Of a stretch of 64,000 bases of DNA, positions 11,490-23,030 are shown piece after piece. Source of the stretch: Cyrtodaria siliqua (lineage: Eukaryota > Mollusca > Bivalvia > Adapedonta > Hiatellidae); the NCBI GenBank assembly GCA_037043455.1, contig JAWPHD010011464.1, positions 19,656 through 83,655 of the forward strand, in the 5' to 3' direction. Within the stretch, counting starts at the first letter, position 1; each line of letters starts with the position of its first letter. The translations under genes and the position numbers were made by a program. Under the pieces are notes generated by a model that worked only from the letters and a program-made list of their open reading frames with translations, was not told where the DNA came from and did not search any database.

Positions 11490-14400
11490 AAGTAAAACAT
11501 AAGTGTAACTTTCACATGAAGGACAAATACAAAGTAAAACATAAGTGTAACTTTTACATAAAGGACAAGTACAACGTAAAACATAAGTGTAACTTTTACA
11601 TGAAGGACACATACAAAGTAAAACATACGTGTAACTTTTACATGAAGGACACATACAAAGTGAAACATAAGTGTAACTTTTACATGAAGGACAAATACAA
11701 AGTAAAACATACGTGTAACTTTTACATGAAGGACACATACAAAGTGAAACATAAGTGTAACTTTTACATGAAGGACACATACAAAGTAAAACATACGTGT
11801 AACCTTTACATGAAGGACACATACAAAGTGAAACATAAGTGTAACTTTTACATGAAGGACAAATACAAAGTAAAACATAAGTGTAACTTTTACATAAAGG
11901 ACAAGTACAAAATAAAACATAAGTGTAACTTTTACATGAAGGACAAATACAAAGTAAAACATACGTGTAACTTTTACATAAAGGACAAATACAAAGTAAA
12001 ACAAAGTATAAATTTTACATGAAGGACAAATACAAAGTTAAACATAAGTGAAACTTTTACATGAATTACATACAGGACAAATACAAAGTAAAACATAAGT
12101 GTAACTTTTACATGAAGGACAAATACAAAGTAAAACATCAGTGTAACTTTTACATGAAGGACAAATACAAAGTAAAACTTCAGTGTAACTTTTACATAAA
12201 CGACAAATACAAAGTAAAACATAAGTGTAACTTTTACATAAAGAACAAATACAAAGCAAAACATAAGTGTAACTTTTACATGAAGGACAAATACAAAGCA
12301 AAACATAAGTGTAACTTTTACATAAAGGACAAATACAAAGTAAAACATAAGTGTAACTTTTACATGAAGAACACATACAAAGTAAAACATAAGTGTAACT
12401 TTTACATACAAAGTGAAACATAAGTGTAACTTTTACATGAAGGACAAATACAAAGTAAAACATACGTGTAACTTTTACATGAAGGACACATACAAAGTGA
12501 AACATAAGTGTAACTTTTACATGAAGGACACATACAAAGTAAAACATACGTGTAACTTTTACATGAAGGACACATACAAAGTGAAACATAAGTGTAACTT
12601 TTACATGAAGAACAAATACAAAGTAAAACATAAGTGTAACTTTTACATAAAGGACAAGTACAAAATAAAACATAAGTGTAACTTTTACATGAAGGACAAA
12701 TACAAAGTAAAACATACGTGTAACTTTTACATAAAGGACAAATACAAAGTAAAACAAAGTATACATTTTACATGAAGGACAAATACAAAGTTAAACATAA
12801 GTGAAACGTTTACATGAATTACATACAGGACAAATACAAAGTAAAACATAAGTGTAACTTTTATATGAAGGACAAATACAAAGTAAAACATCAGTGTAAC
12901 TTTTACATAAAGGACAAATACAAAGTAAAACATAAGTGTAACTTTTACATGAAGAACAAATACAAAGCAAAACATAAGTGTAACTTTTACATGAAGGACA
13001 AATACAAAGCAAAACATAAGTGTAACTTTTACATAAAGGACAAATACAAAGTAAAACATAAGTGTAACTTTTACATGAAGGACACATACAAAGTAAAACA
13101 TACGTGTAACTTTTACATGAAGGACACATACAAAGTGAAACATAAGTGTAACTTTTACATAAAGGACACATACAAAGTAAAACATACGTGTAACTTTTAC
13201 ATGAAGGACAAATACAAAATAAAACATACGTGTAACTTTTACATAAAGGACACATACAAAATGAAACATAAGTGTAACTTTTACATGAAGGACACATACA
13301 AAGTAGAACATACGTGTAACTTTTACATGAAGGACACATACAAAGTGAAACATAAGTGTAACTTTTACATGAAGGACACATACAAAGCGAAACATAAGTG
13401 TAACTTTTACATGAAGGACAAATACAAAGTAAAACATAAGTGTAACTTTTCATGAATGACACATATAAAGTAAAACATAAGTGTAACTTTCACATGAAGG
13501 ACAAATACAAAGTAAAACATAAGTGTAACTTTTACATAAAGGACAAGTACAACGTAAAACATAAGTGTAACTTTTACATGAAGGACACATACAAAGTAAA
13601 ACATACGTGTAACTTTTACATGAAGGACACATACAAAGTGAAACATAAGTGTAACTTTTACATGAAGGACAAATACAAAGTAAAACATACGTGTAACTTT
13701 TACATGAAGGACACATACAAAGTGAAACATAAGTGTAACTTTTACATGAAGGACACATACAAAGTAAAACATACGTGTAACCTTTACATGAAGGACACAT
13801 ACAAAGTGAAACATAAGTGTAACTTTTACATGAAGGACAAATACAAAGTAAAACATAAGTGTAACTTTTACATAAAAGACAAGTACAAAATAAAACATAA
13901 GTGTAACTTTTACATGAAGGACAAATACAAAGTAAAACATACGTGTAACTTTTACATAAAGGACAAATACAAAGTAAAACAAAGTATAAATTTTACATGA
14001 AGGACAAATACAAAGTTAAACATAAGTGAAACTTTTACATGAATTACATACAGGACAAATACAAAGTAAAACATAAGTGTAACTTTTACATGAAGGACAA
14101 ATACAAAGTAAAACATCAGTGTAACTTTTACATGAAGGACAAATACAAAGTAAAACTTCAGTGTAACTTTTACATAAACGACAAATACAAAGTAAAACAT
14201 AAGTGTAACTTTTACATAAAGAACAAATACAAAGCAAAACATAAGTGTAACTTTTACATGAAGGACAAATACAAAGCAAAACATAAGTGTAACTTTTACA
14301 TAAAGGACAAATACAAAGTAAAACATAAGTGTAACTTTTACATGAAGGACACATACAAAGTAAAACATAAGTGTAACTTTTACATACAAAGTGAAACATA

Positions 14401-15448
14401 AGTGTAACTTTTACATGAAGGACAAATACAAAGTAAAACATACGTGTAACTTTTACATGAAGGACACATACAAAGTGAAACATAAGTGTAACTTTTACAT
14501 GAAGGACACATACAAAGTAAAACATACGTGTAACTTTTACATGAAGGACACATACAAAGTGAAACATAAGTGTAACTTTTACATGAAGAACAAATACAAA
14601 GTAAAACATAAGTGTAACTTTTACATAAAGGACAAGTACAAAATAAAACATAAGTGTAACTTTTACATGAAGGACAAATACAAAGTAAAACATACGTGTA
14701 ACTTTTACATAAAGGACAAATACAAAGTAAAACAAAGTATACATTTTACATGAAGGACAAATACAAAGTTAAACATAAGTGAAACGTTTACATGAATTAC
14801 ATACAGGACAAATACAAAGTAAAACATAAGTGTAACTTTTATATGAAGGACAAATACAAAGTAAAACATCAGTGTAACTTTTACATAAAGGACAAATACA
14901 AAGTAAAACATAAGTGTAACTTTTACATGAAGAACAAATACAAAGCAAAACATAAGTGTAACTTTTACATGAAGGACAAATACAAAGCAAAACATAAGTG
15001 TAACTTTTACATAAAGGACAAATACAAAGTAAAACATAAGTGTAACTTTTACATGAAGGACACATACAAAGTAAAACATACGTGTAACTTTTACATGAAG
15101 GACACATACAAAGTGAAACATAAGTGTAACTTTTACATAAAGGACACATACAAAGTAAAACATACGTGTAACTTTTACATGAAGGACAAATACAAAATAA
15201 AACATACGTGTAACTTTTACATAAAGGACACATACAAAATGAAACATAAGTGTAACTTTTACATGAAGGACACATACAAAGTAGAACATACGTGTAACTT
15301 TTACATGAAGGACACATACAAAGTGAAACATAAGTGTAACTTTTACATGAAGGACACATACAAAGCGAAACATAAGTGTAACTTTTACATGAAGGACAAA
15401 TACAAAGTAAAACATAAGTGTAACTTTTCATGAATGACACATATAAAG
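11490..15448. repeat. Two tandem copies of a 1978-bp higher-order unit
   Basis: The block starting with the TTTCACATGAAGG variant (11511, again at 13489) repeats with a constant 1978-bp offset to the TTTTCATGAATGACACATATAAAG variant (13447, again at 15425). Beyond this the copies diverge. This is a second, independent higher-order duplication in the array. Confidence 0.85.
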
Positions 15449-15806
15449 TGAAACATAAGTGTAACTTTTAGATGAAGGACAAATACAAAGTAAAACATAA
15501 GTGTAACTTTTACATAAAGGACAAATACAAAATAAAACATAAGTGTAACTTTTACATGAAGGACAAATACAAAGTAAAACATACGTGTAACTTTTACATA
15601 AAGAATCAATACAAAGTAAAACAGAGTGTAAATGTTACATGAAGGACAAATACAAAGTTAAACATAAGTGAAACTTTTACATGAATTACATACAGGACAA
15701 ATACAAAGTAAAACATAAGTGTAACTTTTACATGAAGGACAAATACAAAGTAAAACATAGTGTAAATTTTACATGAAGGACAAATATAAAGTGAAACTTT
15801 TACATG

Positions 15807-16404
15807 AAATTTTGTTCAATTACGAATCAGAAAGTGATTCAAATTTATCCAAGCACAAATTTAAGCATATCCTAAGTCTACATATGTAGTATTATTCTCA
15901 GTACATTTAAAAATGCAACATTTTTTATTTTCGATTATTTTTAGTCCGCTGTTTTTTCTTGTTCAAATCAAGCTTGTATTTTATGTTAATACACAGATCC
16001 CTTTGTCCCAACATATGGTTGACATGTGGCGATAAACAGTTGCATAATATTTGCTCTACTTTTTTCAGTTAAACACATTTTGCACGTGGACTCTTTAACA
16101 TCTCTATAAATTCAAAAAATGCCAAGTATCGTTTACATATGTGTGTATATTTGTTTCCATATTATTTTGAAAGAAGTGTCCCATAATCGCATAAGTTGTA
16201 TAGGCAGAAACGTTCACGATGTGTTATAAATTTGGTTAAGTATACATAAGTGTGTGTGTGTAGTTCTAAGGTTTATAGTCCGTCCGCCAACGAACACGTC
16301 AAGGTAAACCTGACGCGATGGGCACAATAGAGTCTGGACTTTTTAAGTATACATAAAACTGATCTCATAAGTTATATAGGCAGAAACGTTCACGATGTGT
16401 TATA
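15807..16404. other. AT-rich intron sequence, no gene seen
   Basis: Unique AT-rich sequence. A short dispersed-repeat end (TCTAAGGTTTATAGTCC, 16265-16281) matches in reverse the end of the repeat near 60005. A ~60-bp phrase with CAGAAACGTTCACGATGTGT occurs twice (16204 and 16381). Confidence 0.4.
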
Positions 16405-16640
16405 CATTTGGTTAAGTATACATAAAACTGATCTCATAGTTATTAAAATTGTTTACCATTAGAGAGACGTGCACGAGACATGCGTAGAAAAGATGTTACC
16501 CGTGAAATTGCACCATCTCGGTGGACTGGAAGAATAGACAGAACGCGTGACGGAGTATGCATTGACACCGGGAAAGGAGAGTTTAAGAAAGGTAACGATC
16601 GTTTCATCGTGCATATCGTGCATAATGCATTATAAGCTTT
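16405..16640. repeat. Duplicate of the exon block at 1555-1775
   Basis: From TATACATAAAACTGATCTCA through the exon to ATAAGCTTTCA this block matches 1555-1775, including intronic flanks. Both copies run into the same ~30-bp satellite. It is a segmental duplication whose two copies lie on either side of the 42-bp array. Confidence 0.85.
16463..16591 (+). CDS. Putative exon 'B' of the multi-exon serine-repeat gene
   Basis: A 129-base exon copy bounded by ACCATTAG and the donor AAAG/GTAACG, phase 1 to phase 1. It encodes RKDVTREIAPSRWTGRIDR and DGVCIDTGK like exon A, with five extra codons (GEFKK) at its 3' end and a changed N-terminal part (RARDMRRK). Preservation of frame in two copies, with the length change being a whole number of codons, suggests coding constraint or a young duplication. 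The basic, low-hydrophobic composition matches the following exons. The function is unknown. Confidence 0.55.
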
Positions 16641-16860
16641 CACAATTATTATTTAATACATACGCCAGACATATATATGTATATTTTAATACACATTAGA
16701 TATATATGTATATTTTAATACATATCAGACATATATGTATAATTTAATACACAGCAGACATGAATTGTATATTGTAATACATCAGACATATATTAATATT
16801 TTAATACACATCAGAAATGTATTGCATAATTTAATACACAGCTGACGTATTATTAATTGA
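16640..16860. repeat. Second patch of the ~30-bp AT-rich satellite
   Basis: The same TTAATACACATCAGACATAT-type units as at 1437-3945, here about seven copies directly after exon block B. Confidence 0.8.
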
Positions 16861-16944
16861 TTATAAACTTTAATTCTAATAAATTAGTTTAATATAATTA
16901 TATTAAAGTTTAAGTGTAACAGTTGTTAATCGTCGTTATTTCAG

Positions 16945-17101
16945 ACAGCCATGTATCTCGTTTAAGAGCAGACGGCCACGGATATCGAAGAACCAGACGA
17001 CAGAGGAATGGAGATGGTCAATACGACCAGTCATTCAAACTGCCAGTTGACGTGAAGGTCGTGGAAGAGGCTAAACTGAAACAAATTATGGGAGATTTCG
17101 G
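16945..17101 (+). CDS. Putative exon of the multi-exon serine-repeat gene
   Basis: A 157-base exon after TTATTTCAG and before GTATGT. Entry phase 1 completes GAC with the preceding exon's final G; exit phase is 2. It encodes SHVSRLRADGHGYRRTRRQR followed by NGDGQYDQSFKLPVDVKVVE and AKLKQIMGDFG. The chain is charged, arginine-rich and then lysine/acid-mixed. No known domain. An open reading frame through a phase-consistent pair of splice sites is the main support. Confidence 0.6.
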
Positions 17102-17144
17102 GTATGTGCTATTTGTAGCGCGTCCGTGGCCGGGATGGTAAAGA

Positions 17145-17764
17145 CAGAATTGTGCGCTAAAATATATTCGAAAAGTTTGGTACAGTTTTACTCAAAGATG
17201 TTTTGCTTTTATATGAAATAAATCGGTCCATAGATTAGCACATTTATCCAGCGAGTGCGGACGAGACACCATTTCTGAATAAAATAAGCTATGTTATCAA
17301 AGCATCTAAATTTCGAAGTACACCATTGTAAAAAGAACATTTTCTTTATCTGCCCTGTGCTTTCAATACAAACGATACACATGACAAGCGAACGCTAACA
17401 TTGTAAACTGAAACATGTGGTATGGTAGAACATTCGGATGAACAGTTTATTTGATCGCATTTATAAACTGGTATTTGATTGGACCGATTTTGTCGAAATG
17501 AAGTCATGCCTACTGACCAATTAGTTTTGTTTTGCAATGTAGTCACTCAGCTGTGCTTAACATATCCACACATATAGTTGCCGGTTATAATTGTTTACAG
17601 TGGTCTACTTCGTAATTTGGAAGATGTGATAAAATGGCTTATTTAATTCAGATATGATGTGTCGTCTGCATTCGCTGGATAAATGAACTATTCTATGGAC
17701 CAGTTTATTTCACATAAAAAGAAAACATTACCAAACTTTTCGAATATAAAGCGCTCAGTTTCTG
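17145..17764. mobile_element. Foldback element in an intron, arms ~170-200 bp
   Basis: The left arm (from CAGAATTGTGCGC, 17145) and the right arm (ending GCGCTCAGTTTCTG, 17764) are reverse complements with moderate divergence. Shared landmarks are TTCGAAAAGTTTGGTA and TGAAATAAA(T/C)(C/T)GGTCCATAGA, plus TTTATCCAGCGA. No transposase frame lies between the arms. A target duplication is not evident. Confidence 0.75.
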
Positions 17765-18275
17765 CCATAAGTATTCTTTCTAATAGTATGTTCACATTAA
17801 TAGCAGGGTCGTAGCGTGGCATACTCCTTTACTCCCGGAAGTCCCTTAACAACAATAAACCAAAAACAAGAAGTTCTTTAACTGTTGAACAAAAATGAAA
17901 AAAAGCATTAAAAATCGGAGGGTGGAGATGGGTAAGGGTGGAAAATTACTCTATTTTTTCCGAGCATAAAATGTCTATATTCCTGACAAATATTTTCTGT
18001 ACGAGGACTACTTTGGTCCAAAGATGAAAAAATAATTCGGGGAGGCCCCCGAACCCCCCTTGACGGAGGGGACACTTTCTCTCAGTACCTCACCCGCTCA
18101 GCGCTTCGCACTTCGTATTAGTAGTAAGTTGAAAATAGGCCACGCTACGCTCCTGAATAGTGTTGAATTACTGTCAATACTGTCTGTCACTGAGAGGGGA
18201 AGTATACATATGAATCCGGGAACCATTCCCTATAATCTTAATATCGAATACATTCCTATGGTTTATTTTACGGTG
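17765..18275. other. Intronic, no gene seen
   Basis: AT-rich sequence with a GC-rich phrase, GGGGAGGCCCCCGAACCCCC (18038-18057), of the type found at ends of dispersed repeats. No reading frame with support. Confidence 0.35.
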
Positions 18276-18460
18276 AGTCCGTGGTCGAGGGGTTAACGAC
18301 GTGCGGTGTAAACCTTCTCAACTCTCACCGCTGCGGGTTCGAATCACACTGGGAGCTTAACTTCTTAAGTGAGAAAGTGTCGATTCTTACAGATGGTGGG
18401 ACATATAATGTACTGGTTCTACCCAGTAAAAAATGGGGTGATATGCCTCTACCATAACAC
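18276..18460 (+). mobile_element. tRNA-derived SINE
   Basis: It has a pol III A-box-like TGGTCGAGGGG (18282-18292) and a B box GGTTCGAATC (18336-18345), with an extra-arm-like stretch between them. The body ends near TACTGGTTCTACCCAG. A second, inverted copy lies at 23861-24013 and shares the same tRNA head and the GTACTGGTT..ACCCAG body. Confidence 0.75.
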
Positions 18461-18835
18461 AATCGACCGTCACAGATGGACTTATATGAGCTAAAAATGC
18501 CGGAAAATACAATTCAAACAAGCAAATTATTTAACGTGCTCGGATGGTACTAGAAAATTCCGATTCACAGGACCGACCGCTTCACGTCACCATTCCGACG
18601 GACGAAGCTAGTGAAAATGTCGTGTCTTAGGACACAGAAGTAACCTAGTGGCGCTAGTGAGCATCAAGTCGTGTTTACCGGATTCAGAGTCAAATGTGTC
18701 TTACACGTTTGATTAAACACATCGTAGATATGTACTAGTATAGGCTATTTCGCTAGTGCGTAGTTACTGTCATTTAAGTTTTATTCTAAACTTTTCACGT
18801 ACAACTAGAACATTTCTTTTAACTCTCTTTTTCAG

Positions 18836-19014
18836 ACAAAGTACTTACGCTTTGAATCCGAACCAGAAGTTGCCTGCCATAAAGACGCCTGCAGCCGACA
18901 GGAACGTCTCCATTGCCAAGGAAAATTGGGATGTTGCCAACTTTCATAAGAAAAAGGAAAGTATGTCCTTATCACCTGACAGACACGGGTACGCACGTAC
19001 ACAGTCTAAGAAAT
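18836..19014 (+). CDS. Putative exon of the multi-exon serine-repeat gene
   Basis: A 179-base exon after CTCTTTTTCAG and before the consensus donor GTAAGT. Entry phase 2 and exit phase 1 both agree with neighbours. It encodes STYALNPNQKLPAIKTPAAD, then RNVSIAKENWDVANFHKKKE and SPDRHGYARTQSKK. The 'DRHGY' phrase echoes 'DGHGY' of the previous exon. The chain is polar and probably disordered; no known family was recognised. Confidence 0.6.
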
Positions 19015-19359
19015 GTAAGTATACACTTCTCATCAGTTTAAAATATGTTATATATTTTTTCTTTTTCTTCTTTGGTGTAGTGGGGTGAGAATAAAACTGT
19101 CTCGTATCTTTTTGAATTTTGAATGTGCCTTCTGTATGTATGGATTGTGTGTCGGGAGTTGCCTATTAATTTAACCGTGAAGCAATGCTGCTGTTTTCGA
19201 AAGTTTAAATAAAGATAATAGAAGTATCGAATAACCGGTAGTTTGTTTAAGTACTCTCAGTTAAGTCCTTAATGAATACGGACCTAACTTGTTTGTGCAT
19301 CCCGCACGCATTTCATAGAAACACTGTATTCTGATTCTCTACCTCTACTATGTTTACAG

Positions 19360-19423
19360 ACGATCTGCCAGTCTGTGCAGCAGATAACAAGAAAGAGGAC
19401 GTACGCACCATGCAGCAAAACGC
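19360..19423 (+). CDS. Putative short exon of the multi-exon serine-repeat gene
   Basis: A 64-base exon after TATGTTTACAG and before the donor GTAAGT. Phases 1 and 2 match the flanking exons. It encodes DLPVCAADNKKEDVRTMQQN. Alone it would be too short to call; support comes from the phase chain. Confidence 0.5.
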
Positions 19424-19724
19424 GTAAGTCTTCACAAAATAATCATATATTTTCACAATCTTGGCGAGAGTTACATGACGTTTGCTACCCAGTGCGTAGT
19501 AGTGCGAACGCCGGATTGCTAACTTTTACCGCAAAAGTCTAAGATGAGAAGGGGGATAATGTTGGTACAAGGCATGATATAGTTATGGTGCTTATAATAC
19601 AGATGACCATTTGCATAAGTTTCAAAGTGTTTGTCAATTGGGTTTTTTGTATTCAACATTTTATCAAAACTCTTAGTGGAAAAAGGGGATACTTCTGGTA
19701 AATCCATAACAGAGTCATGGTACT

Positions 19725-19965
19725 TGGACCATCGACCATCGCATCTTATTCTTACCATCAACCATCGCATCTTACCATCGCATCTTACCATCGACCATCG
19801 CATCTTACCATCGACCATCGCATCTGCATCTTACCATCGACCATCGCATCTTACCATCGACCATCGCATCTTACCATCGCATCTTACCATCGACCGTCGC
19901 ATCTTACCATCGACCATCGCATCTTACCATCGACCATCGACCTAGGTCTATGTTCGATGGTAAGA
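19725..19965. repeat. 20-bp minisatellite (CATCTTACCATCGACCATCG), intronic
   Basis: About 11 units alternate CATCTTACCATCG with GACCATCG. At the right end (19952-19975) a reversed copy, TCGATGGTAAGATGCGATGG, makes an inverted pair with the array. Looser GTTTCGACTTTTCAACATCG units follow to about 20160. Short frames on both strands are artefacts of the repeat. Confidence 0.85.
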
Positions 19966-20164
19966 TGCGATGGTAACATGGCCCTAACAGGACACCGTAC
20001 GAAACAACGGAAGTACGATGGTGAAAAGTCGAAATTATTTCGTTCTTTCATCATCGTGGTTTTCAACATCGTACTTCCGTATTATCGTTGTTTCGACTTT
20101 TAACCATCGTTGTTTCGACTTTTCAACATCGTACTTTCGAGTTTTCACCATCGTTGCTTGTCGT

Positions 20165-20984
20165 TAAAAATGTATATGAACTATCTAACTTCACTAGCAG
20201 TCAACCAGATCAGTAATGCAAAGGTTAAGGTCAAACTTAAACTTTAAAGGTCACAGCTCTTATTTCGTGTCCGGGTTATAACGTCTTCATCTATAATAAC
20301 ATTCCAAAACTATTATATAAAACTGATAATTTCCATGTGAAGATGTATTGCGACACAAGCCATGTTCTTATCTTCAAGGTCATGGTCACAATTAAACTTT
20401 GAATGTTACTGCTATATGTTTGTGTCCTGCCTACAACTTCTTTATCTATCACTCGATTCCAATAGTGTTTTTCAGTCAATACATTCACGGTCAATGTCAC
20501 AACTATCCTTTATCTAGCATTACATTCCCATAATGTGATACATGATCACGGTCATGAGACGATGTGTCGAGACTGCACGTTTCGTGTGTGGACATGTGTA
20601 TGGTTTTGTCTCTTACCAGTGTAACCGTAGGGGACAACTGTTGTATGTTTGCCTATTCCCTCTCAATCCACACATCTTACCTATCCCCGCACTCACGGTC
20701 TAGCCGTCCGTAAAAGCCTCATCTTGAGATGGTGAGTTAACGTCCTCAGATAGTTTTAGCATGTGTAGTTAGGGCACTGATGGGCTTTTTCATGTGTACA
20801 TTTCTTTCTGCTTGGACCCAATATGGCCGCCGTTGCCATTTTCTTTTTAAATATTATTTTTTATAGATAAGTGCATTCCTAATTTCTTTTTTAATAAAAG
20901 ACTATTCTTAACATCTGTTACAATATATATAATAGCTTCACAGAAGTTATCGTCAAAGTAAATTACATCCAATTAAACATTAAC
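20165..20984. other. Intronic; weak ~120-bp repeats, no gene seen
   Basis: Two to three degenerate copies of an AAGGTCA..GTCACA..TTAAACTTT phrase lie at 20220-20500. The remainder, to the last exon's acceptor, is AT-rich and unremarkable. Confidence 0.4.
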
Positions 20985-21016
20985 ATGATACGACAGTTCG
21001 TATTTATTATTTACAG

Positions 21017-23030
21017 CCGCATGGACACGAATGTAGCCGCTACGGGTCAACGGGCTGCAATAAGCCTTACATCAAGCTCCGGATTGTCGTCCAAACTCAT
21101 GTCGACAATGACAACTGAGGTGAGTCAAGAAAGCATACAGAATAGCGCTTCAAGAGTGATTAACGAGTGCGGACCAAAACAGGAGAGCAGACGACGATGG
21201 AAGCCGGTCCTGATAGCGGTACGCCACACCAAGAAGAGTTCTCAGATGCAGATGAATGCTCAAGCCAAAGCAGATACAAGCAAGTTCAAAGATGAAGCAT
21301 CGCGTTTTCCTAAGGAACAGTTTAGAAGTGAGGATGGCACAACATTGTCTACTGGAGACAAATCAACCATCGCTAAATCCACCAAGTTTGTGAAAAGGGA
21401 AACTTCGAATGTCAGTGGCGCTGTATCTGCTTCATCTAAGCCTGTCGTATCCACATCGGTTGTGACCAGCTATGTTGCCTCCACAAGATCTGCAAGTAGT
21501 CATGCATCTTCAGCAAAGTCAGCCTTATCCACATCATCTGTTGGTAGAAATACACCCTCGGGCATGGCAGTTAGAAATCATGCCATATCACCAATGTCTG
21601 TGGAAGCCTGCACTTTTATTGCTAGCAATGAAGCAATTTCGTCGAAGTCTGAAAGACGCAGGGCTCAATCAGATAGGTCTGTCGGATCCAACACCTCTCA
21701 TACCAGCAATGCAGAAATAGGCCGGTCTGCAAGCTGCAGGTCGCCATCAGTGAAGTCTGTCGGATCCACCACCTCTCATACCAGCAATGCAGAAATAGCT
21801 CGGTCTGCAAGCTGCAGGTCGCCATCAGTGAAGTCTGTCGGATCCACCACCTCTCATACCAGCAATGCAGAAATAGCTCGGTCTACAAGCTGCAGGTCGC
21901 CATCAGTGAAGTCTGTCGGATCCACCACCTCCCATGCCAGCCATGCCGACTCAATCAAGTCCACAATTAGCAGGCATCCATCTGGCAAGTATGTCGGATC
22001 CACAACCTCTCATGCCAGCCATACCGAATCAGCCAAGTCTACAATACGCAGGCCTCCATCAAGCAAGTCTGTCGGATCCATCTCCTCTCATGCCAGCCAT
22101 GCCGAATCGGCCACGTCTCCACTAAGCAGGCCTCCATCAGGCAAGTCTGTCGGATCTATCACCGCTCATGCTAACCGTGCCGAATCAGCAAAGTCTACAA
22201 TAAGCAGGCCTCCAACTGGCAAGTCTGTCGGATCCATCTCCTCTCATGCCAGCCATGCCGAATCAGCCAAGTCCACAGTAAGCAGGCCTCCATCAGGCAA
22301 GTCTGTCGGATCTATCACCGCTCATGCTAGCCGTGCCGAATCAGCCAAGTCTACAGTAAGCAGGCCTCCAACAAGCAAGTCTGTCGGATCCACCTCCTCT
22401 CATGCCAGGCATGCCGAATCAGCCAAGTATACAATAAGCAGGCCGCCATCAGGAAAGTCTCTCGGATCCACCACCTATCATGCCAGCCATGCCGAATCAG
22501 TCAAATCTACAATAAGCAGGCCGCCATCAGTCAGGTCTGTCGGATCCATATCCTCTCATGCCAGCCATGTCGAATCAGTGAAGTCTGCAAGACGCATGCC
22601 TCCGTCAGGCAAGTCTGTCGGATCCACCACCTCTCATTTCAGCCATGACGAATCAGCCAAATCGACTATAAGCAGACCGCCTTCCGGCAAGTCTGTCGGA
22701 TCCATCTCCTCTCATGTCAGCCATGCCGAATCAGTGAAGTCTGCAAGACGCATGCCTCCGTCAGGCAAGTCTGTCGGATCCACCACCTCTCATGTCAGCC
22801 ATGCCGAATCATCCAAGTCAGGAAGAAGCAGTGCTTTACCAGAAAAGGCTGCATACTCCAACACCTATTTGGCCGGCAATGCAACCCCAGCCAGATCAAC
22901 AAAAAGAAGTTATTCGTCTATCAAGTATTCCACATCTGTGAGAGGAAGTGCTGCGTCTATCAGATCTATGCAATCCGCCTCCTCTACAAACTCCAGGATG
23001 TCTTGCCCCCATGGGGCAGGACTGGAGTAA
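21017..23030 (+). CDS. Last exon of a serine-rich repeat protein gene
   Basis: After an acceptor (TATTTACAG) the frame is open for 671 codons to TAA. The preceding exon's GC joins the first C (GCC). The head reads RMDTNVAATGQRAAISLTSS and a Lys/Arg patch follows. The centre is 15 copies of a 26-residue repeat (KSVGSxxSHxSHxESxKSxxSRPPS-like) and the tail is Ser/Lys-rich, ending GAGLE. There is no signal peptide, membrane segment or globular domain. The protein is predicted to be basic, disordered and rich in possible phosphorylation sites. An ATG at 21021 could start a shorter protein, but the upstream phase-matched exons suggest it is internal. The function is unknown; cytoskeletal, chromatin or extracellular-matrix roles are all possible. 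Confidence 0.7.
21675..22844 (+). repeat. 78-bp coding repeat, 15 units
   Basis: In-frame 78-bp units (26 codons) mark the repeat domain of the last exon. GTCTGTCGGATCCA recurs at nearly every unit start. The first three units are a subfamily (SHTSNAEI..SCRSP). Some later units alternate ISSHASHAES and ITAHAxRAES, implying 156-bp duplications. Sequence differences keep the frame open throughout. Confidence 0.9.

Larger units (their letters stand above)
4470..15806. repeat. 42-bp minisatellite, ~11.3 kb, about 270 units
   Basis: Each unit contains GGACAAATACAAAGTAAAAC, then ATAAGTGTAACTTTTACAT and a variable base pair (GA/AA). Because 42 is a multiple of 3 and the unit lacks stops in several frames, long artificial ORFs appear on both strands: MKDKYKVKHKCNFY repeats on +, and FYFVFVLHVKVTLM or CPSCKSYTYVLLCI repeats on -. 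Indels break these frames and no start context, splice structure or polyA logic supports coding. Each unit has an inverted repeat, GTAAAA-N12-TTTTAC. A variant with an extra ATTACATACA segment recurs (for example at 4564, 4612, 5047 and 9299). Boundaries decay gradually at both ends. Confidence 0.95.

Noticed and set aside
4331..15609. Very long repetitive ORFs on both strands (KDKYKVKHKCNFY, FVFVLHVKVTLM, CPSCKSYTYVLLC types)
   Set aside because: They are consequences of a 42-bp period without stops. Frames are broken by indels, exist on both strands at once, and have no gene-like ends.
4470..15806. CRISPR-like interpretation of the regular repeats
   Set aside because: Repeats are contiguous without unique spacers, and the DNA is eukaryotic by its introns, SINEs and LINEs.
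19519..20103. ORFs rich in HLTIDHRILPS or MVDGKMRWSMV
   Set aside because: They are translations of a 20-bp minisatellite.
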